A stretch of DNA of 64,000 nt from GCA-002050365 sp038235165 (GTDB lineage Bacteria; Acidobacteriota; Blastocatellia; Pyrinomonadales; Pyrinomonadaceae), in assembly GCA_038235165.1 (NCBI GenBank), contig JBBSUG010000007.1, positions 98,521-162,520 on the forward strand, written 5' to 3'. Every line of letters starts with the position of its first letter. The stretch's first letter is position 1. Below, in pieces: positions 43,124-54,800 of the stretch. The notes under the pieces are model-generated. The model was not told the origin of the DNA, did no database searches, and saw nothing but the letters and a program-made list of their open reading frames with translations. Both the position numbers and the translations under genes were made by a program.

Positions 43124-43492
43124 ATTATTGTCCGCCAACGTCAAAATTCACGATTATTTCATAAAAGTTTTAACTTAAATTCATAGACAAACTAATTTTT
43201 TGCGTTATCCTGTAACCTGAAAAAAATACAACTGTTTCGCTTCGATAAAAAGTTTTGGCATATTCGTAAATTCACATTGTCAAAAATGCCGAAAATAGTT
43301 GATGCAGGTTTGTATAAAACTTACACAAGCAAAGCAAAGATTGTGCGACACAACTGAATTTTAGTAGCAGGGCGAATTGAGTATAACATCGTCTTATCAA
43401 AGACATCAACAATTTTTGAGTTTCCCGAAGGACAAAACCATCAATCTTGCTCTCAATATTAGAATCTCTGTTATCAAAAATAAGGAAGGAAA
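43124..43492. other. Intergenic region with divergent promoters
   Basis: The 369-base AT-rich gap separates the winged-helix regulator from the giant protein. The only clear signal is TAAGGAAGGAAA before ATG 43493. I see no riboswitch, RNA gene or hairpin that I can defend. Confidence 0.5.
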
Positions 43493-46400
43493 ATGATTAA
43501 TACCAATATTCGCAGGAAAAGTAAATCTACATTTTTAATCGTACTATTTGCTATTGTTTCCATCACATTTGGAACGATCAGTTCATCGGCAGAATCAAGC
43601 AATAATCAGCAAACGCAAATAAACAAAGCCTCTTTAGCCGATTCACAATATACTGCGCCGATTAACTTCCTAAGCAAAATTGAACAACTAGCTTTTCTAA
43701 AAGAAGGTTTTAGTCCATTTATCACAACCATAACCGTAATAAACACTTTAGACGGCGGTTCAGGAGTTTGCGCCAAGCGATTATTGATTCTTCTTCGGGC
43801 GGAACGATTAATTTCAACATTCCGGCTGGCACTTCCGGTTGTTCTGGAAGCGTTTGCACCATCACTTTGACGAGTAGTGATCTTGTAATTAACAAAAGTC
43901 TAACAATTTCAGGAACAGGAGCAAATAATTTAATTGTTCAGCGTTCTTCTGCTAACGGAACGCCTAAATTCCGCATTTTCTCAATTTCAGGAGTTGGGGT
44001 AACAGCAAATATAAATGGAATTACCATCTCTGGCGGTTCAAGCTTTACTGGTGACCGTTCTATTGTGCATGCTGGCGGCGGTATTTTAAATAGTCAAAGT
44101 AATTTTAACCTCTTTAATTCTGCTGTGATAAATAATACGACAGGTTCTAGGGTGGAATCCAATACGGCAGGAGGACACGATGGGGGCGGAATTTACAACG
44201 ACGAAAACGGCACGGTGACCATTGCAAATTCTACATTAAATAATAATGTAGCAGACCAAGGAGGAGCTATCGAAAATGGAAGAGGAATTATGACAATAAT
44301 TAACTCAACCATAAGCAATAATACATCAACATTCAGTGGCGGTGGGGCAGTTAATTTTGGATTTATGACAATAGCAAACTCAACTATTGTTGATAATAAC
44401 AGTCAAAGTGGTTATTCCGGCGGTATAATTTGTAATGGCACAACAGGAACGAATATTCTTAACACAATAGTTGCCCGCAATAACGCTCCACTAAATCCAG
44501 ATATTGACGACCTCGTATGCAATTCAAAAGGGAATAATCTTATTGGCAGTCCGAATTACTTTGGAAATACCAAGTTTATAAATGGTGTCAATGGCGATAA
44601 AGTTGGAACTAGAAGTAATCCGCTTAATCCTTTACTAAGTCCTTTGCAAAATAATGGCGGTTCAACACAAACGCATGCGCTTTTACCAAACAGTCCGGCT
44701 ATAGATTCAGGCAATAACTGTGTTGTAAATAATACCTGTGCTGTTACTTTACCTAATGCTCTAACAACTGATCAGCGGGACGCAGGTTTTCCGCGCCAAG
44801 TTGACAGCAATGTCGATATTGGTGCTTTTGAGGGAACTCAATCACTTGAAATCACAACAATTAACTTACCGAATTCCAGAATCCCCAACAATATTCCGCC
44901 TGATATTCCTAAAGAACAGCCGGGAGCAAGTATTGATCAAAACTTCTTTTCTTTTACAAATGATCTTAGAAGTCAAGGAACAAGGACTTTTACAACTCAA
45001 AGAACTTTGACCGATGAATTTACCATATATACAAATTATTTTAATAGTCACGGATATACCATAACTGCGACTGTTAATAATCCAACTTATAAAATGATAG
45101 CGGTTCGGTTAGATCCAACCTCTTCTCAAGGTCAGACGATACGAGTTCAAATAAGCCAAAACTATCCGAATCAAGTAAATATTAGCAGCACTAAGTTCCA
45201 ACTCGGTTGTGTAATCCCTCCATCAGGACTTAATAGCTGGTATTACGCGAATGGTAATGCAAATGACTCTATCGGAGCAAATAGCGGTATTTTGCGAAAT
45301 GGAGCAAATGCAAACGCCATAGGACCAGTATCACACGGAGAAGCTTTTGGATTTGACGGTATAGATGATTATGTTGAAATTCCCGACTCACCAAGTTTGA
45401 AACCTCAGCAAATTAGTGTAGAGGCTTGGTTTAAATTTACTTCGTTAGACAGTACTAATTCTTCTGCGCCCGGACTTCAATATATTGTTTCCAAGAAAAA
45501 CACGCGGACAGATCATTTTGAAGGTTATAGTTTGCAAAAATACCGAGATACAAATGGCGTTGAAAGACTCGCCTTCTTAATTTCATCCGCTAACGGAAAT
45601 CAGATTATTGCGAACTCTACAAGTCCAATTACAGTAGATCAAAATCCGAGAAATCAGTTTTATCATGTTGTCGGAACTTATGACGGCTCAACAGTTCGGC
45701 TGTATGTCAATGGAGAATTGGAAGGTATTCAAGCAGCCAATTTCCCGCTTGATTATGATACTCGACCAGTATTTATCGGCAGTTCGGGCGAACCGTTTGA
45801 TGGCAAATTGCAAGGCGTTGTTGATGAAGTAGGAATTTATAATCGGGCTATTACAGCAAACGAAGTTCGCAGTATTTTTGAGTCAGGCGGAGCCGGCAAA
45901 TGTCGTGGAGTACCGAGCAATCCAGTTTTAGACATCAATCCATCTTCGGGAACACAACAGGCAACGACATTTACTTACAGCGGAAGTTGGTTCACGCCGA
46001 ACAGCACAATCAAACAATTTCTTACCTACCCGAATGGAACGACGCAAGAACTCGCAACATTAACCGCAAACAGTTCAGGTGGTTTCTCGGCTTATTATAC
46101 GTCCAGTTGCAATGATGAAGTCGGCAGTTATTTATTCAAAATGCAGGATGTCGCTACCGGCAAAGAAAGCAATGCCGTTCCGATAATGATTAATGAATCA
46201 GGAGGTTGTTTCTTAGCACAAACTGTAAATGAAATTACACCTGATACTGTTGTTCTCAGTACTCGCACGGAACTAATCGTCAAAGGTAATAATTTCGGAC
46301 AACCGTTCTCTGCAAGCGTTATTACTCCCGAAGGAACTTTTAATATCGGTCAAGGAGATTTGCAATATATCTCATCAAAAGAAATTCACGTTTGGGTAAA

Positions 46401-49400
46401 TATGGGAGGGACATCCGCTTATAATGTCACTCTAAAACTTAATTTCATCAGAGACAGCGTAACGCGTACTTTTAAAGTGATTCCGTCCACGCCCGCGCCG
46501 ATTGTCAATAATATAACTTCGCCGGTAACAGCAAACCAAGTTGCAACTTTAACGATTGACGGCATTAATTTTCAGGATGATTTTAAAGCGTTTATAATTA
46601 CTCAAGACGGAACTTTTGAGTTATTTAGTGGAAACAAACAGCGTGTTAGTTCAAACCAGATTAAGTTATATGTCGTGATGAAAGGTTCGCCACCTTATAA
46701 TGCGACAGTAAAAATACAGAATCCCGATCAACAATCTGCAACGGGAAGTTTTCAGGTAATTGCACAAAACCAACCGCCTTCAACTCCACTTGAAGTTATT
46801 GGAATAGAGGTAACTCAAGCGGTTCAGGACTTAAATAACAGTGTTCCGTTGATTCAAGGCAAAAAGACCTATGTGAGAGTTCACGTTCGTAGTAACACAA
46901 CAGATATTGCTAATGTGAAAGCGCAATTGAGCGGAACACGCATCATAAATGGAAATCGCGTTGCATTAGGAACTTTTAATGCAATAGAGAGAACAGTAAA
47001 ACAACAACCAAAACGTATATCACTAAATGACAGTTATTTGTTTGAGTTGCCTTCCAACCCTACCGATGATTGGACAAGCGGAATAATTGAATTGCAATTT
47101 CAGGGAGTCAGCCACAATTTTAATTATAATGAAGCAGATGGCAGCCATGATGGTAAAGTTCAAGTTGCTTTTCAAACTGCGCCAAAATTAAAAATCAAAC
47201 TTGTAAATGTTTTTTGGAAAAAGTTATTTGGACAAAACTTTGAGTTAAGTCCTCAAGAAATAAGTTTGGTTGAGCGAGATTTAAAAGAAATGTTGCCAAC
47301 GGCGAATGTTGAAATAACTAGAACAAGTTTCAAATCTCCATCTGCATTACTAAATCCGCTCGGTCAACCTTCTTATGACTCATATTACTTAGAGCATTTG
47401 AATTCAGCATTGCTAAATAAGCGAGTAAGTGATGGTTGTCTCATTGAAAAGAATTGTGACGAAATATATCTAGGATTAATAAGTCCGTTTGCCGTAAGTG
47501 ATAATCCCCCTGACCGCTGCTCATTACCCGGTATCACATGCGGAGTAGTGGGAGAAGCAGATGCAAAACCAACAGAACCGACTTGCAATACTGATTTGAA
47601 AGGTTATGTTGCTTCGGCATTTCCTTTTACTAAACAAATACGGACATCACTTACATCTGTTCATGAGGTAGGACATCTTCTAGGTAGGTTTCATATTGAC
47701 TATAATGGAAAGGAGGCTGGACATTGTAATCCTCCAAGCTCTGGAATTTACGCGACTGATGGGACAATTGGTGGGCGGTCACGAAATGAGTTTGCAGCAG
47801 GTACAATTTATGGTTTTGACGGCTTTAAACCTTATTCTTCTGATTCACCTGATCTAATGAGTTATGGAAGTAATAGATGGATTTCGAACTATACTTACAA
47901 AGGTATTTTAGATCATATAAAAAATAGATTTAACGCTTTGCTGAAAGTTTCGGATAATTCAGACAAATTACAGTTGATGGTTGAAAAAAGTGAAAATACA
48001 CTGTTAATAAGCGGCAACATAACCAATAATCAACAGAATGGAGAACTTTCTACAATTTATAAATTGCCTTCACCAACTAATGTTCCTGCAAACAGAACAG
48101 GAGCTTATCAAATAAGTTTCTTTGACAGCAACAATCAGGAATTATCTTCTTATCCATTTGACCCGGAGTCTTCTTTAGAAAGCAGTAACGGTAATTTTGC
48201 GCTTTTGTTACCGAATCAATCAAACGCAACCCGAATTTCTCTTATTAAAAACGGGCAAGTATTAGCTTCTAAACAGGCTTCAGCGAATCCGCCGCTTGTA
48301 ACGATAACTTTTCCAAATGGTGGCGAAACTTTGAATACTTCAACCGTAAATGTGCAGTGGACGGCGAACGATGCGGATGGCGATGCTTTGCGCTATTTAG
48401 TTCAATACAGCTCGAACGCCGGAGCGACTTGGGAAACAATCGCATCAGACTTAGAATCAACAAACTATGAAGTGCAGCTAGATTCGATTGGCGGGACAAA
48501 CCAAGGTTTATTTAGGGTTATTGCCAGCGATGGTTTTTATTCCAGCCTTGACCAATCAGATGCTTTTTTCAGTGTTAATACCCACGCGCCGCAAGCATCA
48601 ATTAGCAATCCGGTTAATAACAACTATTTTGTCGGCGACCAAAACATCGTTTTAAGCGGTAGTGCTTTTGATTTGGAAGACGGTCAAATAAATGATGATT
48701 CGCTTCTCTGGAGTTCAGACTTGGAAGGTTCGCTCGGAGCAGGACAAAATTTATCAATTACTGCTTCGACTTTGCAGGAAGGAACGCATCATATAACTCT
48801 CACTGCAAGAGACAGTTCCGCGCAAACCGGAACGGCAACAATAACAATTCAAGTATTTAGAACACAACCGGCAATACCGGCAACCTTGAATGCCGCGCCG
48901 AATAATCTGAATTTCATTGCTCAAGGAAACGCAAATCTTACTTCGGCTCAAACTTTGGCAATCCGCAATGACGGCGACGGAACACTAAACTGGTCAGCCG
49001 CCGCCAATCAATCGTGGATTCAATTAAGCAACACGACCGGAACTGCGCCTTCAAATATACAAGTTCAAGTTAATCCTAACGGGTTGGCTGTCGGCAATTA
49101 CACGGGAACAATAACGATAACATCGGATGCCGCCAACAGTCCACAAACTATTAATGTAAGTTTGACTGTTACCGATCCATCAACCACAAGCCAAACGTAT
49201 GAAGCCGATTTGCAAGGCAGACCAAACGGTGACGGATTTGTTGATTCCGACGATATTCAGGAAATTCGCCGCTTTGTCGTCGGGCTTGACCAACCATATC
49301 AAAGCAATGAGTTTCAACGTGCCGATTGTTCACCGCGTTCAACTTCCGGCGACGGATTCATTGATTCTGATGATGTGCAGCAGGCGCGTCGTTTCTCGGT

Positions 49401-50217
49401 CGGAACTGATGCTTTGCAAAATGCCAACGGTCCGGCTTCCGGTTCAATCGCGTCACAATCAAATCGAATAGATTTGGCTGATATTACGTCAACCGGCAAA
49501 TCGTCAGTCAAAAATAATGAAGTTTCATCAGCACCGGCGTTTCGCGTCGGCAGTCAAAATGCGGTTGAAGGTCAAACGGTTGTCGTCCCGATTCTCGTTG
49601 ATGCGGCTGGAAATGAAGCCGGTTATACCTTTAGTTTGGAATACGACGCGGCAAAATTAACCGATCCGCAGGTGGCAATCGGCACGGCAGGCGGCGATGT
49701 CGTCTTTAATAAAAACACGGCGGGTCAAATCGGATTTTCCGTCACTTCATTCAATGGTGACACCACTGCGGCGGGAAACAATTTGGTGCTGGTCAATATT
49801 GCCTTTACGATTCCGGCAAACGCTCCGTCGGGAGCAGCAACAATAAGGTTTACGGACTCACTGGCGCGGCGAAAAACATCGGGAATTGACCCGAACAATC
49901 CGATTACCCAGCCAACCTATACGGGCGGAACTATCACGATTGGCGAATCGTCAGCAACGGGAACGATCATCACCGGACGAACAATGATACCATCGGGCAG
50001 AGGCATAATGAATGTGATTGTTATACTGACCGATTCACGGGGAAACAGCCGAACGGCGAGGACAACGAGTTTTGGATATTATGAATTCAAAAATGTGCCA
50101 ACGGATGAAACATATACGCTTGAGGTCAAAGCAAAAAAATATACGTTTAGTCAGCCTAAATTGATCGTAAATGTCGAGAAGGATTTGACGGAAATAAATT
50201 TCACGACTTTGCCTTGA
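43493..50217 (+). CDS. Giant secreted modular protein with metzincin motif, dockerin and cohesin (one-base frameshift near 43764)
   Basis: A start and signal peptide (from 43493) run in one frame to NTLDGGSG. The sequence then needs one extra base at about 43764 (GGAGTTTG for expected GGAAGTTTG) to continue SLRQAIIDSSSGGTINFNIP, and the second frame stays open for 2149 codons. Modules in order: parallel beta-helix ending QVDSNVDIGAFE (choice-of-anchor Q type); LamG-like domain (FDGIDDYVEIPDS...YHVVGTYDGSTVRLYVNGE, about 45230-45890); two IPT-like repeats; a metalloprotease region with HEVGHLLGRFH (47662-47694) and a Met-turn LMSYG; Ig-like repeats; BACON (48890-49180); two dockerin-like calcium loops (NGDGFVDSDD, SGDGFIDSDD, 49220-49400); a cohesin-like domain (49530-49950); and a carboxypeptidase-regulatory-like end. 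It is a surface or secreted protease/adhesin by inference. Confidence 0.8.
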
Positions 50218-50278
50218 ATACATGGGGTTTTCTCAGCACCTCGCATCAACCAGTCATTGGCTGAATGCGGATTCGGCT

Positions 50279-50314
50279 AATCAGGGCGCAAATCTTACCG
50301 TTTGCGCTCTGATT
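50279..50314 (+). terminator. Hairpin after giant gene
   Basis: AATCAGGGCGCAAA (50279-50292) pairs with TTTGCGCTCTGATT (50301-50314), one G-U pair, 8-base loop. A T-run is lacking, so termination is only probable. Apart from this and the repeat at 50417 the gap 50218-50562 shows nothing. Confidence 0.5.
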
Positions 50315-50416
50315 GATACTGTTTAATTTAGGTTTTATCACATTTTGAGCCGCATATTTTACCTTTCTATAATTGTATTCCGACGCGAACGCTTTCAACA
50401 TCGCTTTGCTTGTTGA

Positions 50417-50439
50417 GCGGACGAGCCGTCCGCGCTCCG
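50417..50439. repeat. Single end of family-1 repeat
   Basis: The 23 bases starting GCGGACGAGCCGTCCGCGCT are identical to the right end of the element at 18266-18288 and can fold on their own (GCGGAC...GTCCGC). No matching left end is seen within the gap, so this is a solo or truncated copy. Confidence 0.65.
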
Positions 50440-50562
50440 ACTGACAAAGGTTTTATGTGATTTTTTATTACACTCAATTTTTGCGGTTTAGTAACTTTGT
50501 TTTGAAAATGCTAATATGAAGCTAGTATTTTATTCTGATTTAAAGGGGAAATAGATAAAACC

Positions 50563-51780
50563 GTGATTGATTTTGAACTAACCGAAGAACATTTAGCATT
50601 ACAAAAAACTGTGCGCGAATTCGTTGCAGGCGAAGTTGCGCCGCATATCAAAGAATGGGATGAGACACATCATTTTGAAAAGTCTGTTTTTACGAAAATG
50701 GGCGAACTCGGACTGTTGGGCGTTTGTATTCCCGAACAATACGGCGGGGCGGGGTTTGATTATATTTCGCTCGGACTTGTGTGTGAAGAACTCGAAGCGT
50801 GCGATACGTTTTTGCGCGTGGCGATGAGCGTTCACGTCGGGTTGAATTGTTTGTCGCTGTTGACCTGGGGCAATGAAGAACAGAAACAGAAATATCTCGT
50901 GCCGCAGGCGAGGGGTGAAAAGTTGGCGACGTTCGGGTTGACCGAACCGAATGCGGGATCGGATGTGATCGGGATGCGCTCATCGGCGAAACGCGACGGC
51001 GACGACTGGATTTTGAACGGCGAGAAGATGTGGATTTCTCTGGGCAATACCGCCGATAATTTTTTGTTTTTCTGCTGGACTGATGAAGAAAAACGCAAAA
51101 ACCGCGATCATTCGGGAATGAGCTGTTTTATCATCGAGCGCACGATGGAAGGTTTTTCATCGGGAAGTCTGCACGGGAAAATGGGCATTCGCGCCGGTGA
51201 CACGGGTTATTTCACTTTGCAGGACGTGCGCGTTTCGCAGGCAAATATGCTCGGGAAAGAAGGTGAAGGTTTTAAGATTGCGATGTTTTCATTGGAAAAT
51301 GGTCGCTACACGGTTGCATCCGGCGCGACGGGCGTGATTCGGGCGGCGCGTGACGCTTCGGTCGCTTACGCCAACACACGCGAAGTGCAGGGGCAGACTA
51401 TCGCTCATTTTCAACTCGTCAAACAAAAAATCGCCAATATGCAAGCCGACTACGAAATGTGCAATCTGCTCTGGATGAAAGCCGGGTGGCTGAAAAACGT
51501 CGGTGAAAATTGTGCCAAAGCCGCGAGTATGGCGAAGTGGCAGGCGACGACGCGTTCGGAAACGGCGGCTTCGATGGCGATTGAAATTCACGGCGCGAAC
51601 GGTTACACCAATGATTATCCGGTCGAACGCTATTTGCGAAACTGCAAAGCCGCGATTATTTACGAAGGAACACGCGACATTCATACGCTGATGCAGGCGG
51701 ATTGGGCGTTGGGGTTGAAAAAAGAACCGAATGCGCGGGTGGCACTTCCGGCATACAAAACTAAAGAAGTTGCAGCCTGA
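50563..51780 (+). CDS. Acyl-CoA dehydrogenase
   Basis: This 405-aa flavoenzyme starts at GTG 50563. Family blocks are LGVCIPEQYGGAGFDYIS, TFGLTEPNAGSDVIGMRSSA (substrate and FAD binding), GEKMWISLGNTADNFLFFCW, GRYTVASGATGVIRAARDAS and the C-terminal EIHGANGYTNDYPVERYLRN-CKAAIIYEGTRDIHTL. The catalytic base in this subgroup is the Glu of YEGT. It oxidises acyl-CoA to enoyl-CoA and passes electrons to ETF, in fatty acid or branched amino acid breakdown. Chain-length preference is not readable. A single gene with its own terminator (51809-51850). Confidence 0.94.
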   Translation: MIDFELTEEHLALQKTVREFVAGEVAPHIKEWDETHHFEKSVFTKMGELGLLGVCIPEQYGGAGFDYISLGLVCEELEACDTFLRVAMSVHVGLNCLSLLTWGNEEQKQKYLVPQARGEKLATFGLTEPNAGSDVIGMRSSAKRDGDDWILNGEKMWISLGNTADNFLFFCWTDEEKRKNRDHSGMSCFIIERTMEGFSSGSLHGKMGIRAGDTGYFTLQDVRVSQANMLGKEGEGFKIAMFSLENGRYTVASGATGVIRAARDASVAYANTREVQGQTIAHFQLVKQKIANMQADYEMCNLLWMKAGWLKNVGENCAKAASMAKWQATTRSETAASMAIEIHGANGYTNDYPVERYLRNCKAAIIYEGTRDIHTLMQADWALGLKKEPNARVALPAYKTKEVAA

Positions 51781-51808
51781 TTGAACAGTTGGAACTTATA
51801 AAGATAAC

Positions 51809-51850
51809 AAAAGCGGCGGGTAAAGTTTGAAACTTTACCCGCCGCTTTTT
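51809..51850. terminator. Bidirectional terminator
   Basis: AAAAGCGGCGGGTAAAGTTT and its perfect reverse complement form a 20-base stem with a 2-base loop, flanked by A and T runs on both sides. It lies between two convergent genes. Confidence 0.9.
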
Positions 51851-51877
51851 TTTCCTTTCCAATTAGAGATTGAGCTT

Positions 51878-54800
51878 TTAAAAATTGAATCTAAATGCAA
51901 ATTGAATCTGGCGGTTTGTTCCCAAACCAACCGTGCGTCCGACGGTCGAACGAAGCAGACCGAAGGTTGAACCGGCGGCACCCTGCGTGAATGCTTGACC
52001 GGGTTGAACGACGTTCGAGGTTCCGGCACTGTAAGCTCCGGTCGTCGTATTAAAACTCAGATTCGGCAGCGCGTTGCTGAGTGTGGTTGACGGATTGGCA
52101 AAATTCGGCACATTGAAAATATTGAAAATTTCCGTGCGAAACTCCGCGTTCAACCGTTCCGTGAAACGAAACCGCTTTGTTAAAACCAAATCTGCCTGTT
52201 TGAAATTCGGACCCGACAATTCGTTGCGCGAAAAATCGCCGTATGTTCCGGGTGCAGGTGTGGAGAATGCCGCCGGGTTGATAAAGTTGCGGTCGTTGTT
52301 CAGAAAAGGATTAACTCCCGCAATCAAACTCGGACGGCGAACATTACGCGACGCGCCGCCTCCCGGCGTATTAACGACTGCCGCAAAGCCGGTCGGCAAT
52401 GAGGGGAAAGTCGTTCCGAACGACGGCAGATTGGCGACGAATCCGTTGGCAAAAGTACCGCCCGCGCCGTTCGGACAGCCCGTTGCCGAAACGCACTGGA
52501 CGACGACATCGGGACGCACGACTAAAACTTCCACCGGCACACCGCTGCGGGCGTTGATGATGCCGCCGACTTCAAAACCGCCTAGTAAAAGATTGCCGGT
52601 TTTGCCGAAGTCAAAGCGTTTATTCTTACCGATTGGCAATGAATAAAGCGCACTCAAATTGAAGGTGTGACGAACGTCGAAATTATTTCTGCCGCGGTCG
52701 GCTTCAAAATTATTGATCTGCGCCGCCGTTCGCGCTTCGTTTGAACCGGCGGTCGTGCCTTCGCTTTTGGCGTAAGTGTATTGCAGATTCATTGTCAAAC
52801 CGGAACTGATCGAACGAGCGAAGGAAAATTGCAACGCGTTGTAACGGTCATCGCCGCCGCTCGTTTTGTAATCAACTTCCGCATACGGACGGTTTTGCGT
52901 GGTACCTGAAAGAATATCGAATTGGCGAATCGTGTTGACACCGATAACTTGTCCGGCGGCGTTCGTGCGGTTGACCACGCCCACGCCCGACGGCAAATTC
53001 GTGCCGTTGAGAATAGTCGTGCTGCCGGGTAAAATCTGATTGGCGACGCTTCGCAGAAACAAATTGCGTCCCTGACTTCCGACGTAGGCAATTGTCGAAA
53101 CTATTTTATACGGCAACTGTTGCTGCCACGAAAAAGTGTATTGATAAACTTTTTCGGGAATTTTATAATCTCCTGAATAGGCTCGCGGCTGATACTGACG
53201 ATTGGTCGGGTTGGCGTTGAAATTGGCGACAATCCCCGGAATGTTCGCCGGAAATGCGAGCAGTGAACCGCTCGAAATGGTCGAAGAAATGCGGTCGCTT
53301 TCAATCGGCTGAATCTGGTCTTCGGTTTGTCCGGGTCCGTAATAAATGCCGAAACCGCCGCGAAAAACTGTTTTCCCGCCGCCGAAGAAACCGTCGCCGC
53401 CGACATTCGGTGAGTAGGTTGCCGCGATGCGCGGTCCGAAGTTACTCTTTGATGATTTGAACGCTGCCTGATCGGACGGGCGAAGCTGTCCGGTATTAAT
53501 ATCGAACAAAACCTGAGCATTATTGCGTTCGCGCAGCGGAGCATAATATTCGTAGCGCAGACCGTAACTCAAGGTTAAACCCGGACGAATTTTCCACTCA
53601 TCCTGACCGTAGCCGATGTAATATTCCTGTTTCGCCAGCCGTTCGCCGGTCAAACCGTTGTTGAACGGACTTGGCGCACTCACGTCGCCCAAATACTGCA
53701 CCGAAGCGGGCGTATTGGCGAGAAATGTGTTGAGATTGGAAAACGTGTAAGTCGTGCCGCCCAGACGGTCGGTGTACAGCCGAATCAGACGAATTTCGCC
53801 GCCGAATTTCATACTGTGATTTCCACGAACGACGCTCAAACTATCAATAAAACCGAGTGAATAAGGCGTATATGGCTGCCCGCGCCCGTTGGTTGCGCTG
53901 TTGGCGCGAACCAATCCGCCCGGAATCGAGATACCCGCAGACTGTCCCTGACCGGCAATTCCGGTGTTTGCCACACTTCCCGAAATATTCAGAATAATAT
54001 TTGAAAAATCCAACCCGTTGACAATCGGTGCGGAACCATTGATGCGTGTTCTCGCGCCGTTGTAGCCGAGTTTAAATTCGTTAATTACTGAACCGTTGTT
54101 GTTGAGAACCGATTGATAACCGAGAACACCGTTTTGCGGAACGGCTTCGATGGTGGTGGTGCGACCGGAAACGCCTTCCGGCGCGAAATCAGTTCCTTGA
54201 TCGCGGAAAAATCTGAGATAAACTTTGTTGAGCGGATTTATTTGGTAATCAAGCCGCAGAGCAAATGCTTTTTCGTTGGTTTCTTCATTGGCTTGCAGCT
54301 GCACTAAGTCAAAACCGGTAGTTCCCAATGTACCCAAAACTACCGCGCCCGGAGAGCGAAACGCCGTAATGAACGGCTGCACTACCGGATTGACTGCAAT
54401 ACCGTTCGGATTGATCACACTTATTGATCCCGGCACAATCGCCCCCGGCGCAGCAAGACTCAAACTCGGCGCGGCTTCGACGAAATTCAGCCCGAAGCGT
54501 CCGCGATACTGTTCGTAAGAGCCGAAAAAGAAAAATTTGTTTTTGATGATCGGTCCGCCGATTGAACCGCCGAACTGGTCAAGCGATAATTTGCTTTTCG
54601 ACGCTCCGTCAAAGAAATTCCTCGCGTCGAGCGCGTCGCGCCGCAGATATTCGAACGCCGAGCCGTGAAATTCGTTGCCGCCGGATTTGGTGACGACGTT
54701 GATTTGTCCGCCGGTTCCCGTGCCGTATTCCGCCGGAAAATTGCTCGAATCAACACGAAACTCCTGGACGTTCTCGAGGCTCGACTGCAATCGGAAAGGC

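Noticed and set aside
43755..43775. Programmed ribosomal frameshift in the giant gene
   Set aside because: There is no slippery heptamer or downstream structure, and the missing base restores a known family motif exactly.
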